Assembly (NCBI RefSeq): GCF_003955715.1
Contig: NZ_CP034463.1
Span: 7,564,001 to 7,628,000 of the forward strand
Origin: Streptomyces aquilus
GTDB lineage: Bacteria; Actinomycetota; Actinomycetes; Streptomycetales; Streptomycetaceae
Direction of reading: 5' to 3'
DNA length: 64,000 nt
Shown here: piece after piece, positions 54,468 through 62,439 of the stretch
How the letters are laid out: every line of letters starts with the position of its first letter
Position numbering within the stretch: position 1 is the stretch's first letter
The notes under the pieces: generated by a model
What the model saw: only the letters and a program-made list of their open reading frames with translations
The model's database searches: none
Told to the model about the DNA's origin: nothing
Program-made: the position numbers and the translations under genes

Positions 54468-55091
54468 ATGGTTACCTCGCGCTGGACGGCCGCCCCCGCT
54501 CAGGCGGCCTCCCTCCGTCGGCGCGGCGCCGTGCTCGAACGCGCGATCCTCGACGCCGCGCTGGAGCAGCTCAGCACGGTCGGCTGGAAGGGCCTCACCA
54601 TGGAGGGCGTCGCCGCGGGCGCCCAGACCGGCAAGGCCGCGGTCTATCGTCGCTGGCCCTCCAAGGAGGACCTCGTCGCGGACGCACTCAAGGCCGGACT
54701 GCCGCTGATCGACGAGGCGCCGGACCTGGGAGGGCTCCGCGAGGACCTTCTCGCGCTCTGCCGGCAGGCACGTGACGCGATGTATTCGCGTCCCGGCTTC
54801 GCGCTTCGCGCGGTGATTCACGAATGCGATGACGCCCAGGCGGAGCGCTTTCACAGCGTGATCTTCGGAGGGGTCGTGGAGCCGACGCTCAGGCTGCTCG
54901 GGAAGGTCATCGCCCGTGGAATCGAGCGGGGAGAGGTCCGCGCCGATGCCGCGAACAGCTATGTCTTCGACGCGATCCCGGCGATGATGATGTACCGCTC
55001 CAAGATGAGCGGAAGCGAATGGAGTGACCAGGAGCTGCAGGAGTTGATCGACCAGTTCATGGTTCCGCTGCTGCGACCGAGCGGTGACTGA
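54468..55091 (+). CDS. TetR-family transcriptional repressor
   Basis: 207 residues from ATG at 54468, with GGAGA upstream. N-terminal HTH: AILDAALEQLSTVGWKGLTMEGVAAGAQTGKAAVYRRWPSKEDLV, a strong TetR signature (the YRRWPSKEDL recognition helix). The C-terminal ligand-binding domain starts ALCRQARDAMYSRPGF. It probably represses the divergent MFS exporter until its drug ligand binds. The two palindromic operators fit this. Confidence 0.93.
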   Translation: MVTSRWTAAPAQAASLRRRGAVLERAILDAALEQLSTVGWKGLTMEGVAAGAQTGKAAVYRRWPSKEDLVADALKAGLPLIDEAPDLGGLREDLLALCRQARDAMYSRPGFALRAVIHECDDAQAERFHSVIFGGVVEPTLRLLGKVIARGIERGEVRADAANSYVFDAIPAMMMYRSKMSGSEWSDQELQELIDQFMVPLLRPSGD

Positions 55092-55207
55092 GGAGGCCTC
55101 GCGGCGGCCGTCGGGCCGCTGGCTGAGGGGGCTTTGCGCCCACCGTGACGCCACTCGAGGAACCGGGGTGTCGCCGGGTGATCCAGGCGGCGTACGCTAA
55201 GGACGCC

Positions 55208-55909
55208 ATGCCGTACGAACCACCTACACACACCGTCGAGCGCTCTCTCCGCGCCACGACCGGAGCCAAGGTCATTGCCGGTGTCGACGAGGTGGGGCGC
55301 GGCGCGTGGGCCGGCCCCGTCACCGTCTGCGCGGCGATCACCGGACTGCGCCGACCCCCTGAAGGCCTCACCGACTCCAAGCTGCTCACCGTCAAGCGGC
55401 GCACCGAGCTCGCCGAGCAGCTGCGCACCTGGGTGACGTCGTACGCCCTGGGGCACGCCTCTCCGGAGGAGATCGACGAGCTGGGCATGACGGCCGCCCT
55501 GCGTCTGGCGGCGGTCCGCGCCCTGGAGACCCTGCCGGTCCGTCCCGAGGCGGTGATCCTCGACGGCAAGCACGACTACCTCGGGGTCCCGTGGCGGGTC
55601 CGTACGGTGATCAAGGGTGACCAGTCGTGCGTGGCGGTCGCGGCGGCCTCGGTGATCGCCAAGGTTCAGCGCGACAAAATGATGGCCGAACTGGGTATCG
55701 ACCATGCAGACTTCGGTTTTGCGGACAATGCCGGGTATCCCTCACCCGTGCACAAGGCCGCGCTGGAGGAGCGGGGACCCACCCCGTACCACCGGCTGTC
55801 GTGGGCGTATCTTGATGCGCTGCCTCAGTGGCGGCACCTCAAGAAGGTCCGCGGCTGGGCGGACGGACGCGTTCCGGAGATCGAGGGCCAGCTCGGCTTC
55901 GATTTCTGA
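55208..55909 (+). CDS. rnhB: Ribonuclease HII
   Basis: 233 residues from ATG at 55208. Cleaves RNA-DNA hybrids and single ribonucleotides in duplex DNA. Catalytic acidic residues visible in [14 protein letters not shown] (Asp and Glu), in [10 protein letters not shown] (Asp) and in GIDHADFGF. Conserved SKLLTVKRR and [19 protein letters not shown] blocks are intact. Removal of ribonucleotides complements NrdJ-controlled dNTP supply, but there is no operon link. Confidence 0.95.
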   Translation: MPYEPPTHTVERSLRATTGAKVIAGVDEVGRGAWAGPVTVCAAITGLRRPPEGLTDSKLLTVKRRTELAEQLRTWVTSYALGHASPEEIDELGMTAALRLAAVRALETLPVRPEAVILDGKHDYLGVPWRVRTVIKGDQSCVAVAAASVIAKVQRDKMMAELGIDHADFGFADNAGYPSPVHKAALEERGPTPYHRLSWAYLDALPQWRHLKKVRGWADGRVPEIEGQLGFDF

Positions 55910-55956
55910 TCGTTCCGCTCGCACTTATGTGCCACCCGCCGACGCGAACCGCACCA

Positions 55957-56613
55957 ATGTTTGATAAAAGTCAGCTCATGCCTCTCCTTCCCGAGGAGCC
56001 TCAGATTCACGAGAGTGCCCAGGGTCCCCGCGCCACTCCGGCCAGTGGCCGTACCGCGCCGACCCCCCGCCCCGTACCCGGCCCCCGGCCCGCGGCGCAC
56101 CCGCGTCCCGGTCGTCCCGGCCCCCTCCGCCCCACGCCTCCGGTGCAGCGTGCGCCGCATGACGTGGCCGCCAAGCCCGGACCGTCGGACCCGGCGCCCC
56201 GCGCCGCCGCTCCGGCCCGGGTGACCCCGCAGATCCAGCTGATCCCGGCCTCCGCCGACGGCGCTCTCGACGCCGCCGAGGAGGCCGTGGACCTGCTCCT
56301 GGAGTCGGGCCGTGCCCCCGGTGACGTGCTGGTGATCACCACCGGCGAGCAGCACCCGTGGGCCACCCACGAGCTGTCCTTCGGCGAAGCCTCCTACTGG
56401 GCCCAGCACGACGCGGGCGACGACGTCTTCTACCTGGACGCCGACGCCGCGGGCCGTGCCGCCGCGCGCCCCGTCGTCGTGGTCGCCGTCAATGGCGGTG
56501 CCGACGCCGTTGCCGCGACCGTTCTGCCCCTGGCTCACAGCCGGGCCGGCGCTCTGCTGATCGTCTGCGGCGACCCGCAGCAGATCAACTCGGTGCTGGG
56601 CGCGGGCGTCTGA
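55957..56613 (+). CDS. Hypothetical protein with UvrD-C-like domain
   Basis: 218 residues from ATG at 55957 (MFDKSQLMPLLPEEPQ); ATG at 55927 is an alternative. The first 85 residues are Pro/Arg-rich and disordered. The C-terminal half reads GDVLVITTGEQHPWATHELSFGE, then VVVVAVNGGADAVAATVLPLAHSRAGALLIVCGDPQQI, reminiscent of the C-terminal domain of UvrD-like helicases, but it has no Walker motifs. Not an active helicase. Function unknown. Confidence 0.7.
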   Translation: MFDKSQLMPLLPEEPQIHESAQGPRATPASGRTAPTPRPVPGPRPAAHPRPGRPGPLRPTPPVQRAPHDVAAKPGPSDPAPRAAAPARVTPQIQLIPASADGALDAAEEAVDLLLESGRAPGDVLVITTGEQHPWATHELSFGEASYWAQHDAGDDVFYLDADAAGRAAARPVVVVAVNGGADAVAATVLPLAHSRAGALLIVCGDPQQINSVLGAGV

Positions 56614-57066
56614 ACCCGTATCGGTGAACCCGGGGGGAACGCCGGGGGGACGAAGGAGCCGCCACGGCGGCTTCTGCACGGTGGGGGTTTTGTCGTGCGC
56701 GAACGCCTGGGGGCGGTCCGTGCGCGTCCCCTCGCCGCGGTCTGCTCGGGCACGGCTGAACGCTTCGCTGCGGTGCACGGGGCTCGGTATCGGCCTGAGT
56801 CGGGCGACAGCCCCGGGCAAGCTCCACCGTTGTCGCTCGCTGTGGACGCGGGGTGATCAGGCTTGGGCGGCTGCCCGGTGAGCTCGGGCTTTCTCGCCCG
56901 CGCGACTCTCGCGCCGTACGACGCCTTGCGACGGGGCACGTTCGCCTGCGATGCCGTACGACGTCGTAGGACATGAACGTACGGCGGAGCCGGGTGATCC
57001 GTGGATGTCGTGGACGGGGCGACCGGTTGGTCGTACCGGAAGGCGCCTGGGGCACCTTCCGGAGTC
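56614..57066. other. Intergenic region after the UvrD-C-like gene
   Basis: 453 bp. Holds a small hairpin AGCCGCC-AC-GGCGGCT (56657-56672), which could terminate the preceding gene. I see no convincing gene, tRNA or riboswitch. Confidence 0.5.
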
Positions 57067-57699
57067 TCAGCGGGCTGCCGCGCGGCGCAGTACCTCTGAC
57101 GCGGCACCGCCGGTGCGCGGCAGCGGAGGCGGCGCCTCGGACAGGGCGAAAGGTTCCGGCGCCGACGTGGAGTTGGGCCGGCGGCCGCCGCGGCCCTCTC
57201 CGAGAACCTGCCAGCCGTCACGAGTGAGTGTGATGTAGGCACCGCAGCGCAGTCCGTGCAGCGTGCAGGCGTCGCGCAGCCCCCACATCCACGCGCCGTC
57301 CTCCTCCGTCCAACGCGCGTCGCCGTCACGGCAGTACAGGAGCACGGCCGTACGCACCGGAGTGCGGCGGCGCAGGTCGTGCGGGATGACCCGGCGCAGC
57401 TGGGCGAGCAGCGCGTTGCGGAACATCCAACCGTCGGCCGGTGCCGGGCGGCGTGTGAACGAGGCGCTCGCGCGCAGCCGTTCGTCCGCGTCGAGGACGG
57501 CGACGATCGCCGTCGCGGTCGTCGGACGATGCCGGGAGTGCAGTCCGCTGACGACCTCGCGGGGATTGCGCAGCAGAGGAATCCCGGCTGCGGCCCACTC
57601 CGCGGGTTCGAGCAGACGGGTGAGCGGGTTGGATGCGGCGGACAGGTCGGCAGACGTCGACGTGGATGCCGCCGAGGACGGAGCGAATCCGAAGGTCAC
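57067..57699 (-). CDS. Hypothetical protein
   Basis: 210 residues from GTG at 57699, with GGAGG close upstream. N-terminal Ser/Thr-rich segment, then EPAEWAAAGIPLLRNPREVVSGLHSRHRPTT followed by ATAIVAVLDADERLRASASFTRR and GWMFRNALLAQLRRVIP. No family identified and no catalytic residues apparent. The ordering resembles nucleic-acid or nucleotide metabolism proteins only weakly. Divergent from the RecQ-type gene. Confidence 0.68.
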   Translation of the reverse strand: MTFGFAPSSAASTSTSADLSAASNPLTRLLEPAEWAAAGIPLLRNPREVVSGLHSRHRPTTATAIVAVLDADERLRASASFTRRPAPADGWMFRNALLAQLRRVIPHDLRRRTPVRTAVLLYCRDGDARWTEEDGAWMWGLRDACTLHGLRCGAYITLTRDGWQVLGEGRGGRRPNSTSAPEPFALSEAPPPLPRTGGAASEVLRRAAAR

Positions 57700-58007
57700 G
57701 GTCCTCCCTTCGGCTACGCGCCCACACTGCGGGCGGGGTCGGATTCGGGGGAACGCACGCCGCAGCAGAGCCCTACCGGACCACGGGCGAGCCGTGCGGG
57801 GAGCGGAGTTCAATTCTTCCTGTCGAACTTGAATGCGGCAACGAGCAATTGGGGCCACCGACCGGTATCTGACGGTGTGTGGTTTATATCCCTACCCGGT
57901 GTTTCACCAGGCGACGCCAGACACACGCGCGTGCCTGACGCACGGGATGCCTGGTGTCACGCGTTGTGAAGTGGCCGATTGTCAGTGCCATCGGGTTGCA
58001 TGGAGAC
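57700..58007. other. Divergent promoter region between hypothetical gene and recQ-type gene
   Basis: 308 bp. Contains GAACTTGAAT near 57828, not a proper LexA box. No other structure recognised. Confidence 0.45.
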
Positions 58008-60167
58008 ATGGACAACCTGGAACTCCGTGCCGAAGCCGATGCCGTCCTCGCCGAGCTGGTCGGGGCCCCGGACGGCTCCGCGCGGTTGCGGGAGGACCAG
58101 TGGCAGGCAGTGGCGGCGCTGGTGGAGGACCGACGGCGCGCGCTGGTGGTGCAGCGCACCGGCTGGGGCAAGTCGGCGGTGTACTTCGTCGCCACCGCGT
58201 TGCTGCGCCGGCGCGGAGCGGGCCCGACGGTGATCGTCTCGCCGCTCCTGGCGCTGATGCGCAACCAGGTCGAGTCGGCGGCGCGGGCCGGGATCAGGGC
58301 GCGCACCATCAACTCGGCCAACCCCGAGGAGTGGGACACCATCCACGAGGAGGTGGAGCGAGGTGAGACCGACGTGCTCCTGGTCAGCCCCGAGCGCCTC
58401 AACTCCGTAGACTTCCGCGACCAGTTGCTGCCCAAGCTGGCGGCCACGACCGGCCTGCTGGTGGTCGACGAGGCGCACTGCATCTCCGACTGGGGGCATG
58501 ACTTCCGGCCCGACTACCGCCGGCTGCGGGCGATGCTCACCGAACTCGCTCCCGGGGTGCCGGTACTGGCGACCACGGCGACCGCCAACGCGCGCGTGAC
58601 CGCGGACGTGGCCGAGCAGCTCGGTACCGGCGCAGGAGAGGCGCTGGTGCTGCGCGGCCCGCTGGAGCGGGAGAGCCTGCGCCTCGGCGTCGTCCAACTG
58701 CCGGACGCGGCACACCGCCTGGCCTGGCTCGCCGAGCATCTGGACGAGCTGCCGGGTTCCGGAATCATCTACACGCTGACGGTCGCCGCCGCCGAGGAGG
58801 CCACCGCCCATCTGCGGCAGCGCGGCCACCAGGTCGCCTCCTACACGGGACGCACGGAGAACGCCGACCGGCTCCAGGCCGAGACCGACCTGCTGGAGAA
58901 CCGGGTCAAGGCGCTCGTCGCGACCTCGGCGCTGGGAATGGGCTTCGACAAGCCCGACCTGGGGTTCGTCATCCATCTCGGCTCGCCGTCCTCGCCGATC
59001 GCCTACTACCAGCAGGTCGGCCGCGCGGGACGCGGGGTGGCCCACGCCGATGTGCTGCTGCTGCCGGGCAAGGAGGACGAGGCCATCTGGCGCTACTTCG
59101 CCGACACCGCCTTCCCGCCGGAGGCACAGGTCCGCCAGACCCTCGCGGCGCTGGCCGAGGCGGGCCGGCCACTGTCCGTGCCCGCCCTGGAGGCGGTCGT
59201 GGACCTCCGGCGCACCCGGCTGGAGACCATGCTCAAGGTCCTCGACGTCGACGGGGCCGTCAAGCGGGTCAAGGGCGGCTGGATCGCCACCGGCGAGCCC
59301 TGGGTCTACGACGCCGAGCGGTACGCCTGGGTGGCACGGCAGCGCGCGGCCGAGCAGCAGGCCATGCGCGACTACGTGAGCACGGCCGGGTGCCGGATGG
59401 AATTCCTGCGCCGCCAGCTGGACGACGAAGGGGCGGCCCCCTGCGGCCGCTGCGACAACTGCGCCGGAGCCTGGGCCGACACCTCCGTCTCGGCGGAGAC
59501 GCTGACGGCGGCGACGAAGGAACTGGACCGTCCGGGCGTCGAGGTCGAACCACGCCGGATGTGGCCGACCGGGATGCCCGCGCTGGGCATCGACCTCAAG
59601 GGCCGCATCCCGGCCAAGGAACAGTGCTCCACCGGGCGCGCTCTGGGGCGGCTCTCCGACATCGGCTGGGGCAACCGGCTACGTCCGCTGTTGGCCGAGG
59701 ACGCCCCCGACGGCCCGGTCCCCGACGACGTACTGCGGGCCGCGGTGGCCGTCCTCGCCGACTGGGCGCGCTCGCCCGACGGGTGGGCCTCCGGGGCCGT
59801 GGAGGCCGCCACCCGGCCGGTGGGCGTCGTCGCCGTACCGTCCCTGGCCCGCCCCCGCCTGGTGGGTTCCCTGGCCGAGGGCATCGCCGGCATCGGCCGC
59901 CTCCCGTTCCTGGGCACGCTGACGTACACGGGCCCGGGAGGTGCGCACGCGGCCCGGCGCAGCAACTCCGCCCAGCGGCTCAGGGCGCTGTCCGGCAGCT
60001 TCGCCGTCTCCGACGAGCTCGCCGAAGCACTGGCCCGCACACCCGGCCCCGTCCTGCTCGTGGACGACTACACCGACTCCGGCTGGACCTTGGCGGTCGC
60101 GGCCCGGCTGCTGCTCCGAGCCGGGAGCGAGCGGGTGCTGCCTCTGGTGCTTGCCGCGGCAGGCTGA
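58008..60167 (+). CDS. RecQ-family helicase fused to a phosphoribosyltransferase-like domain
   Basis: 719 residues from ATG at 58008; GTG at 57954 is possible. RecQ motor: motif I QRTGWGKSAVYF (Trp in place of the usual Gly), DEAH in LLVVDEAHCISDWGHDFRPDYR, motif V/VI in ATSALGMGFDKPDLGFVIH and YYQQVGRAGRG. A Cys4 zinc site ends with CGRCDNC. After a linker the C-terminal 120 residues end with VLLVDDYTDSGWTLAVAARLLL, the PRPP-binding loop of phosphoribosyltransferases. Lacks an HRDC domain. Confidence 0.88.
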   Translation: MDNLELRAEADAVLAELVGAPDGSARLREDQWQAVAALVEDRRRALVVQRTGWGKSAVYFVATALLRRRGAGPTVIVSPLLALMRNQVESAARAGIRARTINSANPEEWDTIHEEVERGETDVLLVSPERLNSVDFRDQLLPKLAATTGLLVVDEAHCISDWGHDFRPDYRRLRAMLTELAPGVPVLATTATANARVTADVAEQLGTGAGEALVLRGPLERESLRLGVVQLPDAAHRLAWLAEHLDELPGSGIIYTLTVAAAEEATAHLRQRGHQVASYTGRTENADRLQAETDLLENRVKALVATSALGMGFDKPDLGFVIHLGSPSSPIAYYQQVGRAGRGVAHADVLLLPGKEDEAIWRYFADTAFPPEAQVRQTLAALAEAGRPLSVPALEAVVDLRRTRLETMLKVLDVDGAVKRVKGGWIATGEPWVYDAERYAWVARQRAAEQQAMRDYVSTAGCRMEFLRRQLDDEGAAPCGRCDNCAGAWADTSVSAETLTAATKELDRPGVEVEPRRMWPTGMPALGIDLKGRIPAKEQCSTGRALGRLSDIGWGNRLRPLLAEDAPDGPVPDDVLRAAVAVLADWARSPDGWASGAVEAATRPVGVVAVPSLARPRLVGSLAEGIAGIGRLPFLGTLTYTGPGGAHAARRSNSAQRLRALSGSFAVSDELAEALARTPGPVLLVDDYTDSGWTLAVAARLLLRAGSERVLPLVLAAAG

Positions 60168-60250
60168 GTCGCCTCGCTGGGAGCCATCCTTGCGGTGCAC
60201 GTCTCGGCAGGCGGTCGGCGTGCGACAGGGGTGAATTGACGTGTCCCTGG

Positions 60251-60268
60251 CCCGAGTTATCCACAGGC
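60251..60268 (+). repeat. 18-bp repeat copy 2, contains DnaA-box-like TTATCCACA
   Basis: Identical to the repeat at 3175-3192. Here it lies 38 bp before the DUF4192 gene, between it and the recQ-type gene. Confidence 0.6.
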
Positions 60269-60305
60269 GAAAGCGGAATCCTGCGATTCGCGAGATCGTC
60301 TGGGC

Positions 60306-62078
60306 ATGACGAACCACGGCGAAACGACCGGATCCCCTGAAAGCCACGGAACCGCCGAAACCGCGGCATCCGACGCAGAAATCTCCACGGCTCCCGCAAG
60401 CAGGGAGACGACGCGAAGCGGCGCCCGCAAGACGCTCGGTGCGCCAGACGAGTGCACGGAGCGGGCGGAAGGAGTCGACTCCCTCGCGTACGACGGCCAC
60501 GGCGACGAACAGGTGACCCTGCGCACCCCGGCCGAACTGGCCGACGCCCTGCCCTATCTGCTCGGCTACCGGCCGGAGGACAGCATCGTCCTGGTCGCCC
60601 TCCGCGACAAGGACGGACGCGGCCGCTTCGGGGGTCGCGCCCGACTCGGCATTCCCGCGAACGCCGACGACTGGCCCGCCGTGGCTCGGCAGTTGGCCCA
60701 CGGACTGGTCACCGGTAGCGAGCGCAGAGGAGCCCGTCCCGACCAGATGGTCGCCTACCTCTGCCAGGAGCCGGGCCGGGGAGAGTCGGGCCGAGAGGTG
60801 ATGGAACGACTCCGGCCGCTCGCCCAGCAACTGCGTGTCGAGTGCGGCTCCCGCGACGTGCCGGTGATCGAGGCGCTGTGCATTTCCGACGGCCGCTTCT
60901 GGTCGTACTGCTGCGTGAGCGAGGCGTGCTGTCCGCCCGAGGGGCAGTCGATGGGCCTGCCGGGCACCTCGGTACTCGCCGCGGCCGCCACCTACGCCGG
61001 TCTCCAAGTGCGAGGCACCCTGCGGGAGTTGCGGGCCAGGCTGATGCCCTGGGAGAACGCCGCCGCCCTGGCCCAGGAGATCGCCCTCGACACCGCCGGA
61101 ATGGCCATCGTCCCGAGGATCCTCGACGAGGCCGGTCGCGCCGGGGTGGCCGCGGAGACCCTGGAGCTCGCCGAACAGATCATGCGGCGCTTCGAGCAGG
61201 CACCGTCCGTGTCCGGCATCCTCACCGCCGATCTCCGTGACGACCAACTGCTGGGCCACGACGAGGCCGCATCGCTGATCCTCGGCCTCCAGGACCGCAC
61301 GACCCGGGACCGCGCGGCCGAGTGGATGGAAGGGGACGCGGCAGCTCCCGCTCTACGACTGTGGCGAGCCCTCGCCCGACGCTGCGTCGGGCCGTACGGC
61401 GAACACGCAGCGGCGCCGCTGACCCTCGCCGGCTGGGTCGCATGGTCGACCGGCGACCAATTGGAGGCGAGGGAGGCCCTGGCCATGGCCCTGGGCGCGG
61501 ACCCCGACTACCTCTTCGCACGCCTGCTCCACCAGGCCTGCAACGAGGGACTGGACCCGGAGTCGATCCGCCGTTGTCTGCGGTCGGAACGCGGGGAGAG
61601 GGGACGGGCGGAGCCTCTCGAAGCCGTCGACTCCGTGGCCGGCGTGGGGCGGCCGGATAGGCGGGGCGCAGGAAGCATGGCAGCCGACGAGGACGCTGAG
61701 GCCGTGCTGAGGGCCGGCGACGCTGCCGTAGAGGTCGGCGAGGCTGCCTCGTCCGTGTCGCTTTCGGAGCCCGCGGTGGGTTCCGGCCGTCGACGCCGGA
61801 CGCGGTCCGCCGATGCGGGTGCGAGCGGTGCTCGTTCGGCGAAGGGGGAGCGGGAGGGGCGTGGTCCGGGGGTGGGTTCCCGGTCTCGTGCTTCGGCGGG
61901 GGGAGGTGCGCGGCCTGGTGCGGCGCGTACGTCGGCGGGAGGCACTCGGCCCGAGGGAGGCACACGGCCCGATTCGGCTCGTGCCGGTCGTCCTCGTAAG
62001 GGTGTTGACGGCAGTGGCCGGGGTGCGCGCGGGGGTGGTGCGCGATCTGGGGGCGTAGGGGATGCGGGGACTGTGTGA
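60306..62078 (+). CDS. DUF4192 domain protein
   Basis: 590 residues from ATG at 60306. After a disordered N-terminus (about 65 residues) the DUF4192 domain begins LRTPAELADALPYLLGYRPEDSIVLVALRD, characteristic of the family. It includes CISDGRFWSYCCVSEACCPPEGQ with clustered cysteines, and continues LTLAGWVAWSTGDQLEAREALAMALGADPDY. The last 150 residues are low complexity, rich in Gly, Ala, Arg. Function unknown, though it is common in streptomycetes. Confidence 0.9.
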   Translation: MTNHGETTGSPESHGTAETAASDAEISTAPASRETTRSGARKTLGAPDECTERAEGVDSLAYDGHGDEQVTLRTPAELADALPYLLGYRPEDSIVLVALRDKDGRGRFGGRARLGIPANADDWPAVARQLAHGLVTGSERRGARPDQMVAYLCQEPGRGESGREVMERLRPLAQQLRVECGSRDVPVIEALCISDGRFWSYCCVSEACCPPEGQSMGLPGTSVLAAAATYAGLQVRGTLRELRARLMPWENAAALAQEIALDTAGMAIVPRILDEAGRAGVAAETLELAEQIMRRFEQAPSVSGILTADLRDDQLLGHDEAASLILGLQDRTTRDRAAEWMEGDAAAPALRLWRALARRCVGPYGEHAAAPLTLAGWVAWSTGDQLEAREALAMALGADPDYLFARLLHQACNEGLDPESIRRCLRSERGERGRAEPLEAVDSVAGVGRPDRRGAGSMAADEDAEAVLRAGDAAVEVGEAASSVSLSEPAVGSGRRRRTRSADAGASGARSAKGEREGRGPGVGSRSRASAGGGARPGAARTSAGGTRPEGGTRPDSARAGRPRKGVDGSGRGARGGGARSGGVGDAGTV

Positions 62079-62152
62079 TGGCGTGCGGGGTGGGGATGGC
62101 TGATTCGGCGGCTACGGCGGCTACGGCGGTGGGGATAGCGGGGACGGCCGCT

Positions 62153-62214
62153 CGAGGGCGAGGGCGAGGGCGAGGGCGGGGGCGAGGGCGGGGGTGAGGG
62201 TGAGGGTGAGGGCG
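62153..62214 (+). repeat. GAGGGC hexanucleotide minisatellite
   Basis: About ten imperfect GAGGGC/GGGGGC/GAGGGT units. The strand is purine-rich, with a strong G-run character that could form G-quadruplex or triplex. Lies between the DUF4192 gene and the debranching-type gene. Confidence 0.85.
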
Positions 62215-62439
62215 GCCGGGCACACCTGCGAGGACGCGGCCAGCCGACCCCGCCGCCATCCGGTCTGCTTCGGCGGTCGGAGGCGTGACCCCGAGGAGCC
62301 CTGCTCCGTTCACCTGAGTGGCGGAACGCGTGGACGGACCTGCCGCCGCAGCCCCGTTCACAGTCCCGCCACGGTTCAGAATCCCGCCCCGCCGATGCCG
62401 CACCCGCCCGAGGCGCACCGAGCGCAGAAGTGGCCGCCC

